This document shows positions 1 through 5,699 of a stretch of DNA of 10,999 nt, piece after piece (within the stretch, counting starts at the first letter, position 1; every line of letters begins with the position of its first letter). The stretch spans positions 1 through 10,999 of the forward strand of contig CAJFPI010000175.1 of assembly GCA_904398675.1 (NCBI GenBank), in the 5' to 3' direction. The stretch is from an uncultured Oscillospiraceae bacterium (GTDB taxonomy: Bacteria > Bacillota > Clostridia > Oscillospirales > Oscillospiraceae). The position numbers and the translations under genes are program-made. The notes beneath the pieces were generated by a model, which worked only from the letters and a program-made list of their open reading frames with translations, was not told where the DNA came from and searched no databases.

Positions 1-1
1 C

Positions 2-1399
2 AAGCTGATCAGCCGGGCCGCCCGCTTTGCCAGGGGGGACTTTGGGGAGAAACTGCGGGGCTATGAGGAGCAGATTCTGCAGGCCATCCGCCAAAAGCAG
101 GCGGAGGCGGAGGAGCAGGACGCGGCCAGCGCGGAGCGGATCAAGGCGGGCTACGCCGCCTTCCTCGCCGCCACGGATGAGAAGGCCCGGAAAATACACG
201 ACTACGCGGTGAAACGCCGGGAGGAGGACTACGCTGCGGCCTGCGGTGCTATGGAGGCGGCAGGGGATCCCCAGGGCTACGCCGCGGCAGCGGAGCTGTT
301 TGAGCGGCTGGGGGAATACGCCGACTGTCAGGAGCGGGCCGCGCAGTGCCGGACCAGGGCGGAGCAGCTGCAGCAGGAGGCGGAGCGCCTGGCCCGGGAG
401 GAGGCGGAGCGCAAAGCCGCCGCCAAGGCCAAGGAGAAGGCCCGCCGCAAGGCAAAAGCCAAGAAAATCGGCATTATCACCCTGATCTCCGCTGCAGTAG
501 TGGCCGCAGTCTGCGCCGTGGTGATGCTGGTGGTGATCCCCAACATCCGCTACGGCGAGGCGGTGGAGCTGTGGGACAGCGGCGACGAGCTGGGGGCAGT
601 GGAGATCTTCTGCCAGATCCGCGGCACCAAGGATGCCCAGGACTACTGCGACGAGTTCTTCGCTCCCTATATAGAGATTTTGACTTCTGGGGAGTGGGAG
701 TCCTATGAAAAAGAGGTGGTTGATTACCCCGGAATCACGTATGCCTATTCTTATACCTTCAACGTGGACGGCACCTGCACCAGAGTGTCTGACCGCCGGT
801 GGGAGGAGGACGGCTATCCCCGCATCCGGAGTTCGGAGGAGACCTGCACCTACTCCATGGCGGTCCAGGACGGCGACGTGGTAGCCCTGGTCCACAATAC
901 AGAGACAGACTCTGACTATACGGTGACCGTCTCCCACGAGCAGGACGGCGGCTACCACCTGGAGGAGCCCTCCAATGCCATGTTTGACGGATCGGATTTC
1001 ATTTTCAAAGCACCGGAAGAGGAAGAGCCGGCAGAGGATGCTACCGTTGACAGCGACAGCATCCCGCTGGAGGAGTTCATGGAGACGCAGCCTGCGGCCC
1101 AGGACATTCTCAGTGTTTGGAGGGATATGGGCTTTGAGGCGTACCGGGTGGAGGGGAACACCATTCATTTCATGACGTATCGGGACAATCCGGATAATCT
1201 CACGCTGGAGGAGCTGCAGGAGCGGTTCCGGGAGGAGATCACGCCCCTGGCAGATCAGGCAGCAGAACAATTGGAACTTCTCCCTATGCAATACTATGAG
1301 GCTTATGCAGTTGAGCTGGATGGAGCGGTCACCTTCTCCATGGAGTACTATGTGGACGACGAGCTGGTCTACAACGTGACCATGGATTCGGAGGGCTGA
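2..1399 (+). CDS. Large single-pass membrane protein with TPR-like repeats and a C-terminal beta-rich/DUF4854-like region (5' end outside window)
   Basis: The frame is open from the left edge, so the gene starts upstream; 465 codons are visible. The GTG at 209 looks internal, because the charged helical coding pattern runs straight through it. From the N-terminal side: a Glu/Lys/Ala-rich helical stretch; a repeat of the type A..LFERLGEYADC....C near residues 92-112; a highly basic Ala/Lys-rich coil (about 115-154); one hydrophobic membrane segment (about 155-180); a second repeat of the same type (GAVEIFCQIRGTKDAQDYC); a beta-rich stretch beginning TSGEWESYE with YTFNVDGTCTRV, resembling lipocalin-like Bacillota domains; an acidic linker (EEEEPAEDAT); and a C-terminal part (VWRDMGFEAYRVEGNTIHF onward) resembling DUF4854-type domains. 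Topology is inferred: basic coil inside, C-terminal half outside. No catalytic motif is seen and the function is unknown. Domain names are from memory of sequence style, not from a search. Confidence 0.8.
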   Translation, partial: KLISRAARFARGDFGEKLRGYEEQILQAIRQKQAEAEEQDAASAERIKAGYAAFLAATDEKARKIHDYAVKRREEDYAAACGAMEAAGDPQGYAAAAELFERLGEYADCQERAAQCRTRAEQLQQEAERLAREEAERKAAAKAKEKARRKAKAKKIGIITLISAAVVAAVCAVVMLVVIPNIRYGEAVELWDSGDELGAVEIFCQIRGTKDAQDYCDEFFAPYIEILTSGEWESYEKEVVDYPGITYAYSYTFNVDGTCTRVSDRRWEEDGYPRIRSSEETCTYSMAVQDGDVVALVHNTETDSDYTVTVSHEQDGGYHLEEPSNAMFDGSDFIFKAPEEEEPAEDATVDSDSIPLEEFMETQPAAQDILSVWRDMGFEAYRVEGNTIHFMTYRDNPDNLTLEELQERFREEITPLADQAAEQLELLPMQYYEAYAVELDGAVTFSMEYYVDDELVYNVTMDSEG

Positions 1400-1546
1400 T
1401 GCCGACAGGCGGAAGGAAGGAGAGCGGGGCAGGCGCGCATTGGGAAAGAGCGGGAGGGATAAGGGATGAAAAAGGCGGAGCGGAATCAGCTATGCAAATG
1501 GGGCAGGGCAGAACAACACTGTAACGGTGCGCCTTAAGATGGGAGT

Positions 1547-1590
1547 GAGGTTGCCGGCCATGCAGAGAGGTGCAGCATGGCCGGCACCTC
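1547..1590. repeat. Inverted repeat/hairpin after the membrane-protein gene, possible terminator
   Basis: The arms at 1547-1563 and 1575-1590 pair over 16 bp with one bulged T (1551 or 1552) and an 11-nt loop. The core arms TGCCGGCCATGC and GCATGGCCGGCA are perfect complements. No T-tract follows on either strand, so it is not a textbook intrinsic terminator. It lies about 150 bp after the stop of the preceding gene and could end that transcript or stabilise its 3' end. The rest of 1400-1650 shows no convincing gene. Confidence 0.55.
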
Positions 1591-1659
1591 CCCCACATAT
1601 GGCCTGTTATGACCCGTCGGAATAAAGCCTGCTCATATTAAAGATTACAAAAAAAGGGC

Positions 1660-1688
1660 TTTACAACCCGGACCGCATTTGCTATAAT
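1660..1688 (+). promoter_or_regulatory. Sigma-A promoter for the first cobalamin-type riboswitch
   Basis: The -35 box TTTACA (1660-1665) is followed by a 17-nt spacer and a perfect -10 box TATAAT (1683-1688). TG at 1680-1681 makes an extended -10 (TGCTATAAT). Transcription should start near 1694-1696, some 15 nt before the riboswitch closing helix. The site lies in an AT-rich island of otherwise GC-rich DNA. Confidence 0.8.
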
Positions 1689-1709
1689 ACAGTCAAGAAA
1701 TGAATATGT

Positions 1710-1818
1710 TGCTCCTGCGCCGATGTTTCGGCGGTGTGGAATGGGGTGAGAATCCCCGCGAGTCGGTCACTGTGATCCCTTGAGAAAAAGAAGGGTAAGC
1801 CAGATACACATGGGAGCA
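1710..1818 (+). promoter_or_regulatory. Compact cobalamin-family riboswitch aptamer (orphan copy)
   Basis: A 109-nt corrinoid-type aptamer. The closing helix pairs TGCTCC (1710-1715) with GGAGCA (1813-1818). A hairpin CGCCGA-TGTT-TCGGCG spans 1718-1733. The core shows GGAA, then GGGGTGAGAATCCCC (1743-1757), then GTCACTGTGA (1766-1775), matching the family pattern GGTGxAAxTCC...GTCACTGTxA. It ends with a B12-box-like TAAGCCAGATACA (1796-1808). Between core and B12 box there is only a short CCCTT/AAGGG hairpin, so the peripheral arms are much shorter than in the second riboswitch downstream. That suggests a small class II or AdoCbl-variant form; the subclass is inference. It should bind a corrinoid and act on the terminator immediately downstream. 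No protein gene follows before the next promoter. Confidence 0.75.
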
Positions 1819-1856
1819 GGGAGATTTCTGCCGAAACCGGAAATGCATTCAGTTTC

Positions 1857-1889
1857 GGCCTTGCCGCACCCAATGCGGCGGGGCTTTTT
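1857..1889 (+). terminator. Intrinsic terminator of the first riboswitch
   Basis: A GC-rich stem with left arm 1857-1868 and right arm 1874-1885 (core GCCGCA/TGCGGC, extended by GU and GC pairs) has a 5-nt loop CCCAA. It is followed by a T-tract, CTTTTTG at 1884-1890. It sits 39 nt past the aptamer. A candidate alternative hairpin, GCCGAAAC (1830-1837) with GTTTCGGC (1852-1859), overlaps the base of the left arm by a few nucleotides, so the two could compete. Confidence 0.8.
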
Positions 1890-2060
1890 GTTATGGGCGC
1901 GGCCGAAACTGAGAGCCGCTGTTTCCCACATTCCCCTGCGGAGGTGCGGGAAACGGCGCACGGGAACTTCATGCACGCAGCGGCTGCTGTAATTGCGGCG
2001 CATTGTATTTTGTATGAAGTTTTGTACACCTTTCCGTCGGCGAAGGGTGTATTTTCTTTG
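1890..2060 (+). ncRNA. Candidate riboswitch-controlled non-coding RNA segment (hairpin-rich, no protein gene)
   Basis: No open frame here has a convincing start, ribosome site or recognisable protein. Instead there are three successive stems. CGCTGTTTCCC (1917-1927) pairs with GGGAAACGGCG (1948-1958), 11 bp with one GU. AACTTCATGCA (1965-1975) pairs with TGTATGAAGTT (2011-2021), 11 bp with one GU and a GCAG-CGG-CTGC hairpin inside. TACACCTTT (2025-2033) pairs with AAGGGTGTA (2043-2051), 9 bp, followed by TTTTCTTT, which looks like a second, weaker terminator. Read-through of the 1857-1889 terminator would give an RNA of about 365 nt (1695-2060). B12-riboswitch-controlled regulatory RNAs are known elsewhere (Rli55 in Listeria, EutX in Enterococcus), but I see no clear ANTAR-type paired hexaloops here. 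A decayed gene is the main alternative. Confidence 0.35.
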
Positions 2061-2160
2061 GCTTTCTCAACTGGCGGCCTGCCGCAGCCAGGGAAACGGC
2101 CGACTGATTTGCAGCTTTTACCGTTCTTTCCTCTATATTTCTTCAACGCTTACATGAAGA

Positions 2161-2199
2161 CTGCCGGAGCGCCGGGCCCAAGGCCCGGCGCTCCGGCAG
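2161..2199. repeat. Perfect 18-bp GC-rich inverted repeat (hairpin)
   Basis: The arms 2161-2178 and 2182-2199 are perfect complements (CTGCCGGAGCGCCGGGCC and its reverse complement) with a 3-nt loop CAA. A smaller hairpin, TCTTCA (2140-2145) with TGAAGA (2155-2160), abuts it directly. No T-tract follows on either strand. It may block read-through from the upstream riboswitch transcript into the cbi promoter region, or be a REP-like palindrome. The surrounding 2060-2287 holds no recognisable gene. Confidence 0.6.
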
Positions 2200-2287
2200 C
2201 GTTTGACGGGCCTGGCCCTGGGGAGCCTGGGCCGTGTCCCGAGGGGCGGGCAGCCATCCGGCGGGGAGGTGATTCTCTAAATAGAAC

Positions 2288-2316
2288 TTGACAAGATTGG
2301 CGAGATGTGGTATACA
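2288..2316 (+). promoter_or_regulatory. Sigma-A promoter of the cbiMNQO operon
   Basis: A perfect -35 box TTGACA (2288-2293), a 17-nt spacer and -10 box TATACA (2311-2316), preceded by TG at 2308-2309 (extended -10). This is the strongest promoter in the window by consensus match. Predicted start near 2323, about 25 nt upstream of the riboswitch closing helix, so the cbi operon does not need transcription from the upstream riboswitch. Confidence 0.85.
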
Positions 2317-2347
2317 GAAAGAGTCTGATATGCACAAAAGTGAATAG

Positions 2348-2500
2348 AGCGGCAAAGTCCCGAAAGGGGTAAGGGAATTCGGTGCAAATCCGAGACGAAC
2401 CCGTCACTGTAAGAGGGAGCGACCATACAAATTGCCATTGGAGCGATCCGAGAAGGCGTATGGAAGCGAGGAACTCAAGTCAGGAAACCTGCTTGCCGCT
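2348..2500 (+). promoter_or_regulatory. Cobalamin riboswitch of the cbiMNQO operon
   Basis: A 153-nt classical cobalamin riboswitch. The closing helix AGCGGCAA (2348-2355) pairs perfectly with TTGCCGCT (2493-2500). The core contains GGGAATTCGGTGCAAATCCG (2373-2392) and CCGTCACTGTAAG (2401-2413). The B12 box AAGTCAGGAAACCTGC lies at 2477-2492. A full-length peripheral region separates core and B12 box, unlike the compact copy upstream. Binding of a cobalamin is expected to favour the terminator at 2579-2602 and so repress cobalt uptake when the cofactor is abundant, the usual logic for cbi genes. Confidence 0.95.
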
Positions 2501-2578
2501 TGGGTGGATGATGCTGCTGCGGTGATCAGTGCATTTTCGATTGGCGGGGCAGTTTTGCAGCCGCCTTTGAAATGGGAT

Positions 2579-2602
2579 GAGCAGCTGGTAAGCTGCTTTT
2601 TT
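2579..2602 (+). terminator. Riboswitch-controlled intrinsic terminator before cbiM
   Basis: GCAGCT (2581-2586) pairs with AGCTGC (2591-2596) around a GGTA loop, extendable by an A-T and a G-T pair, followed by TTTTTTCTTTT (2597-2607). It lies 80 nt past the aptamer and about 115 nt before the cbiM start, as expected for a transcription-attenuating expression platform. An upstream GGCGG (2543-2547)/CCGCC (2561-2565) hairpin and CTGCTGC near 2512 are possible alternative pairing partners. Confidence 0.85.
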
Positions 2603-2716
2603 CTTTTGTCCCGGCATGAAAGCGGCAGTCCCTCTTTTGTTCAAGCAAGAGACTTCCCAAAACAGCGGACAGAGTATCAGCAGGATGATAGGATTGATGA
2701 AGGAGGGTGCGTGATT

Positions 2717-3475
2717 ATGGCATTTACGAGAAACGAGAGGCGGCTGCTGACCGCCTCCGCCGTGCTGGCCCTGTGTTTCTGCCTGGCGGCTCCTGCCGGG
2801 GCGATGCACATTATGGAGGGCTATCTCCCAGTGGGGCACTGTGTCTTCTGGGGCGCTGTGTGCCTTCCGTTTCTGGCCTGGGGGCTGATCTCCATTAAGC
2901 GGATCGTGGCGCAGCACCGGAAGGCTGTGCTGCTGCTGGCCATGATGGGGGCCTACGCCTTTGTCCTCTCAGCACTGAAGATTCCCAGCGCCTTCGGCAT
3001 GTCCTCCAGCCATCCCACCGGGACGGGGCTTGGGGCGGTGATGTTCGGCGCGCCGGTGATGGCGGTGCTTGGGATCATCGTTCTGCTGTTCCAGGCGGTC
3101 CTGCTGGCCCACGGCGGGCTGACCACCCTGGGGGCCAATACCTTTTCTATGGCGATTGCCGGGCCCTTCCTCAGCTGGGGCCTTTACGCGCTGCTGAAAA
3201 AGTGCCGGGTCAACCAGACTGTCAGCGTGGGCCTGGCCTGCGCCCTGGGGGATCTCTTTACTTATGTGATCACCTCGCTGCAGCTGGGCTTTTCCCACCC
3301 CAGCGCAGTGGGAGGCGTGGGCGCCTCCATCGCGGAGTTCATGGGGATCTTCGCTGTGACCCAGATCCCCCTGGCGGCGATCGAGGGCATCCTCTCAGCA
3401 GTGGTCTTTATGCTGCTGCAGAGCTTTGCAAAGCCCGAGCTGCGGGAGATCGGCATGCTGCAGGAGGTCAGATAA
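2717..3475 (+). CDS. cbiM: CbiM, substrate-specific membrane component of the cobalt ECF transporter
   Basis: This 252-residue protein is the S-component that captures Co2+ outside the membrane for the CbiMNQO importer. Residues 1-29 form a signal peptide (basic MAFTRNERR, hydrophobic core, APAGA cleavage site). Cleavage would expose Met30-His31 of MHIMEGYLP; in the CbiM/NikM family this N-terminal Met-His joins a downstream His in metal binding, and the likely partner is His99 in SSSHPTGTG. The motif AHGGLTTLGANTFSMAIAGP (131-150) is the family hallmark, and about six further hydrophobic segments follow. The frame is open from 2432, but that part is riboswitch. ATG 2717 is chosen because AAGGAGGG (2700-2707) lies 9 nt before it; GTG 2711 would be only 3 nt away. 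First gene of the operon, under cobalamin control. Confidence 0.95.
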   Translation: MAFTRNERRLLTASAVLALCFCLAAPAGAMHIMEGYLPVGHCVFWGAVCLPFLAWGLISIKRIVAQHRKAVLLLAMMGAYAFVLSALKIPSAFGMSSSHPTGTGLGAVMFGAPVMAVLGIIVLLFQAVLLAHGGLTTLGANTFSMAIAGPFLSWGLYALLKKCRVNQTVSVGLACALGDLFTYVITSLQLGFSHPSAVGGVGASIAEFMGIFAVTQIPLAAIEGILSAVVFMLLQSFAKPELREIGMLQEVR

Positions 3476-3476
3476 G

Positions 3477-3779
3477 ATGAATAAGAAAACGGTTATCACC
3501 ATTTTGGTTTTGCTCCTGATCTGCGTCGGGATTGCGGTCTATCCCCTGATGATCAACGAGGACAGCGATTTCGGCGGGGCCGACGGCGCCGCCGAGGAGG
3601 CGATTTTGGAGATCGATCCGGATTATGAGCCCTGGGCGTCGAGCCCCATTGAGCTCCCCGGCGGGGAGACGGAGTCCCTGCTGTTCTGCCTGCAGGCGGC
3701 CATCGGCGCCATTATCATCGGCTTTGGTTTCGGATACCTGGTGGCCCGGAAACGCTACAACAGGCAGGCTGCAGAATAA
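3477..3779 (+). CDS. cbiN: CbiN, small accessory membrane subunit of the cobalt ECF transporter
   Basis: A 100-residue protein of the usual CbiN size. It has two membrane helices (about 5-25 and 68-90) flanking an extracytoplasmic loop with the family pattern: FGGADGAAEEAI (32-43), DPDYEPW (47-53), then ETESLLFCLQAAIGA (64-78). In the family, CbiN's loop contacts CbiM and is needed for substrate loading; it is a temporary or accessory partner rather than part of the ATPase module. The start codon follows the cbiM stop by 1 nt, and AGGAGGT (3462-3468) inside the end of cbiM serves as ribosome site, so the genes are probably translationally coupled. A short basic tail (RKRYNRQ) fits a cytoplasmic C-terminus. 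Confidence 0.95.
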   Translation: MNKKTVITILVLLLICVGIAVYPLMINEDSDFGGADGAAEEAILEIDPDYEPWASSPIELPGGETESLLFCLQAAIGAIIIGFGFGYLVARKRYNRQAAE

Positions 3780-3861
3780 GAGCACAGACAAGCAGGCCGC
3801 GGAGGTCCGCTGAGGGGCGGATCTCCGTGGTCTGGTATTTTGAGAGGGGAGGCGGCAGTAT

Positions 3862-4734
3862 TTGGAGCAGACAGGCGCAGGCACGCATGTGCACAGCCAC
3901 GGCGCGAAGGGCCGCCGCGGGCATCATCATACCCACGGCGGCGGTATGCTCGCCATTGACCGATACGCCCAGCAGAGCCGCCTGAGCACGGTGAGCCCCT
4001 TTGTCAAGCTGGCCTTTTCCGTGGCGGTGCTGCTGCTGTGCGTGGCGGCGGACTCGGCGGCGATCGGACTGATCGTCTCTGTGGGAATGCTGTGGGCCTG
4101 CCTCGTCTGCAGCGGCGCACCGGCGCGGTATGTGTTCTCTCTGATGACCATTCCGGTGCTGTTCATTGTACTGAGCTGCCTGGCCATTGTCTTTGATGTG
4201 GGGCGGGCGCCCCTGGGCTTTTTCGATATCCCCCTCTTCGGTATCTATCTCAGCGCCACGGCCCAGAGTCTGCGGGATGCGCTGCTGCTGTTCTTCAGGG
4301 CCTACGGCGCCGTGGTTTGCCTCTATTTTCTCAGTCTTAACACCCCCATGCAGGAAATCCTGGAGGTCCTCCGGGTGCTGCGCATCCCCCGGCTGGTGAT
4401 CGAGCTGATGTACCTCATTTACCGGTATATCTTCCTCCTGCTGGACGTGCAAAACCGCATGACCATCGCCGCCCAGTCGCGCCTTGGCTATGCCGACCGG
4501 CACAATGCCTGGTATACCTTCACTCATATCAGCGGAAACCTTCTTGCCTCCTCCTTCCGGCGCAGCGGCGCCTGCTTTGACGCCATGGAGGCCCGCTGCT
4601 ATGACGGGACCCTCCGTTTCCTCACCCGGCAGGCGCCCTTCCGCTGGCGGCACGCGATTGTCTGCGCCCTGTGTTTCCTGCTGCTGGCCGCCGTCACCTT
4701 TGTGCTGAAATGGAAAGGAGTGGACCTGTTTTGA
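3862..4734 (+). CDS. cbiQ: CbiQ, transmembrane coupling (T) component of the cobalt ECF transporter, with a His-rich N-terminus
   Basis: This 290-residue protein is the EcfT subunit linking CbiM to the ATPase. It has about five hydrophobic segments (47-64, 66-83, 91-112, 138-157, 265-283). The two cytoplasmic coupling-helix motifs, which contact the ATPase, are visible as AAQSRLGY (203-210) and AMEARCYDG (241-249); the second has Cys where the family's 'Ala-Arg-Gly' motif usually has Gly. TTG 3862 is chosen as start because AGGGGAGG (3845-3852) lies 9 nt upstream. The next in-frame ATG (3946, MLAIDRY) has no ribosome site and would remove an unusual leader with seven histidines (HVHSH and HHHTH within residues 9-25), a possible metal-binding extension. 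An 82-nt gap separates it from cbiN; the stop overlaps the cbiO start. Confidence 0.93.
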   Translation: MEQTGAGTHVHSHGAKGRRGHHHTHGGGMLAIDRYAQQSRLSTVSPFVKLAFSVAVLLLCVAADSAAIGLIVSVGMLWACLVCSGAPARYVFSLMTIPVLFIVLSCLAIVFDVGRAPLGFFDIPLFGIYLSATAQSLRDALLLFFRAYGAVVCLYFLSLNTPMQEILEVLRVLRIPRLVIELMYLIYRYIFLLLDVQNRMTIAAQSRLGYADRHNAWYTFTHISGNLLASSFRRSGACFDAMEARCYDGTLRFLTRQAPFRWRHAIVCALCFLLLAAVTFVLKWKGVDLF

Positions 4735-5579
4735 CCCAGGAGAAAGCACCTCTTCTGTCGCTGGAGGATGTGGTGTTCAGCTATCCCGACGCGGAGCCGG
4801 CCCTGGACGGCGTCTCCATCGCCATCCACCGGGGGGAGCGCATCGCGGTGCTGGGCAACAACGGAGCGGGAAAGAGCACCTTTTTCCTGGTGTGCAACGC
4901 CATCCTCCGCCCCCAGCACGGCGCCCTTTACTCCGACGGGGAGCGGATCCAGTATACGAAAAAAGAGCTGACAGCCCTGCGGAAAAAGGTAGGAATTGTC
5001 TTTCAGGATGCGGACAGCCAGATCATAGCCTCCACCGTGGAGAGCGAGATCTCCTTCGGCCCCATGAACCTGCGCCTGCCCCGGGAGGAGGTGGAGCAGC
5101 TGGTGGATGAGGCGGTGGAGCAGATGGACCTGGAGGCCTACCGCCTGCGCCCGCCCCAGTACCTCAGCGGCGGGGAGAAAAAGCGGGTGAGCATCGCGGA
5201 CATCCTTGCCATGCACCCGGAGATCATCCTCTTTGACGAGCCCACCGCCTCCCTGGATCCCAAGAACACCGCCCTTCTGGAGGGGACGCTGGAGCGGCTC
5301 AGCGCCGCTGGGATCACCCTGGTGGTCTCCACTCACGACGTGGATTTCGCCTACCGCTTTGCCACCCGGGCCGTGGTGTTCAGCGCCGGGCGCATTGTGG
5401 CGGACGCGGCGCCGGAGGCCGTATTCTCTGATGAGGAGGTCATCCGGACAGCGGGGCTCAAGCGTCCGATCCTCTTTGATGCCGCCCGGCTGGTGCAGCG
5501 CGCTGTCCCCGGCATCGATCAGAGCGCCGCGCCCAAAACCCTGGAGGAATTTGCCCGGATGCTGCAGACGGTGCGGTAG
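4731..5579 (+). CDS. cbiO: CbiO, ATPase of the cobalt ECF transporter
   Basis: An ABC ATPase of 282 residues that powers cobalt uptake with CbiQ/CbiM/CbiN; one gene is present, so a homodimer is expected. All motifs are intact: Walker A GNNGAGKST (42-50), Q-loop FQDADSQI (91-98) with the D-x-D-x-Q pattern typical of ECF ATPases, signature LSGGEKKR (145-152), Walker B IILFDEP (165-171), D-loop SLD and switch His202 (STHD). A C-terminal tail after about residue 225 is normal for the subfamily. TTG 4731 is preferred: AAAGGAG (4714-4720) lies 10 nt upstream and the TTG overlaps the cbiQ stop (TTGA), implying translational coupling. ATG 4710 is in frame but has no ribosome site. Last gene of the operon. 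Confidence 0.94.
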   Translation: MTQEKAPLLSLEDVVFSYPDAEPALDGVSIAIHRGERIAVLGNNGAGKSTFFLVCNAILRPQHGALYSDGERIQYTKKELTALRKKVGIVFQDADSQIIASTVESEISFGPMNLRLPREEVEQLVDEAVEQMDLEAYRLRPPQYLSGGEKKRVSIADILAMHPEIILFDEPTASLDPKNTALLEGTLERLSAAGITLVVSTHDVDFAYRFATRAVVFSAGRIVADAAPEAVFSDEEVIRTAGLKRPILFDAARLVQRAVPGIDQSAAPKTLEEFARMLQTVR

Positions 5580-5657
5580 CCGGGGGAATGGCCTGCGGCA
5601 GTTGCGGCCGCAGGATTTTGAAACCCGGCGCAGAAAACAGCGTTTATCAGAGACGAA

Positions 5658-5699
5658 AAACAGCAGAGGCCGGGACTTTTGTCCCGGCCTCTGCTGTTT
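5658..5699 (+). terminator. Terminator hairpin after cbiO
   Basis: A perfect 19-bp stem (5658-5676 with 5681-5699) has a TTTT loop, preceded by an A-run and ending in TGTTT. It begins 79 nt after the cbiO stop and closes the operon. The U-tract is short on the + strand. On the other strand the stem is followed by TTTTTCG, so it may work in both directions, although no - strand gene is apparent nearby. Confidence 0.8.

Noticed and set aside
1466..1537. A 23-residue small open frame beginning MKKAERNQLCKWG, with a G-rich stretch upstream
   Set aside because: Purine-rich sequence is common here and the spacing is only roughly right. There is no hydrophobic or other small-protein signature and no conservation can be assessed.
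1890..2060. ANTAR-type paired hexaloop motif in the candidate riboswitch-controlled RNA
   Set aside because: I looked for two adjacent stems with six-base loops having A at position 1 and G at position 4 and did not find a convincing pair.
1893..2291. A 132-codon open frame between the two riboswitches, and a 154-codon frame on the other strand (1682-2146)
   Set aside because: The + frame has no ribosome site and runs through the strong palindrome at 2161-2199. The - strand frame runs across the first riboswitch. The composition resembles chance translation of GC-rich DNA, with no recognisable motif.
2432..2716. N-terminal extension of the cbiM frame (95 extra codons)
   Set aside because: This part lies over the riboswitch and its terminator. 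The ribosome site at 2700-2707 and the signal peptide from 2717 fix the real start.
3715..4749. Long - strand open frames opposite cbiQ, and similar ones opposite the flippase (7567-8733) and the kinase (9737-10966)
   Set aside because: They mirror the codon structure of strongly supported + strand genes in GC-rich DNA, are Gln/Gly/His/Pro-rich and show no domain.
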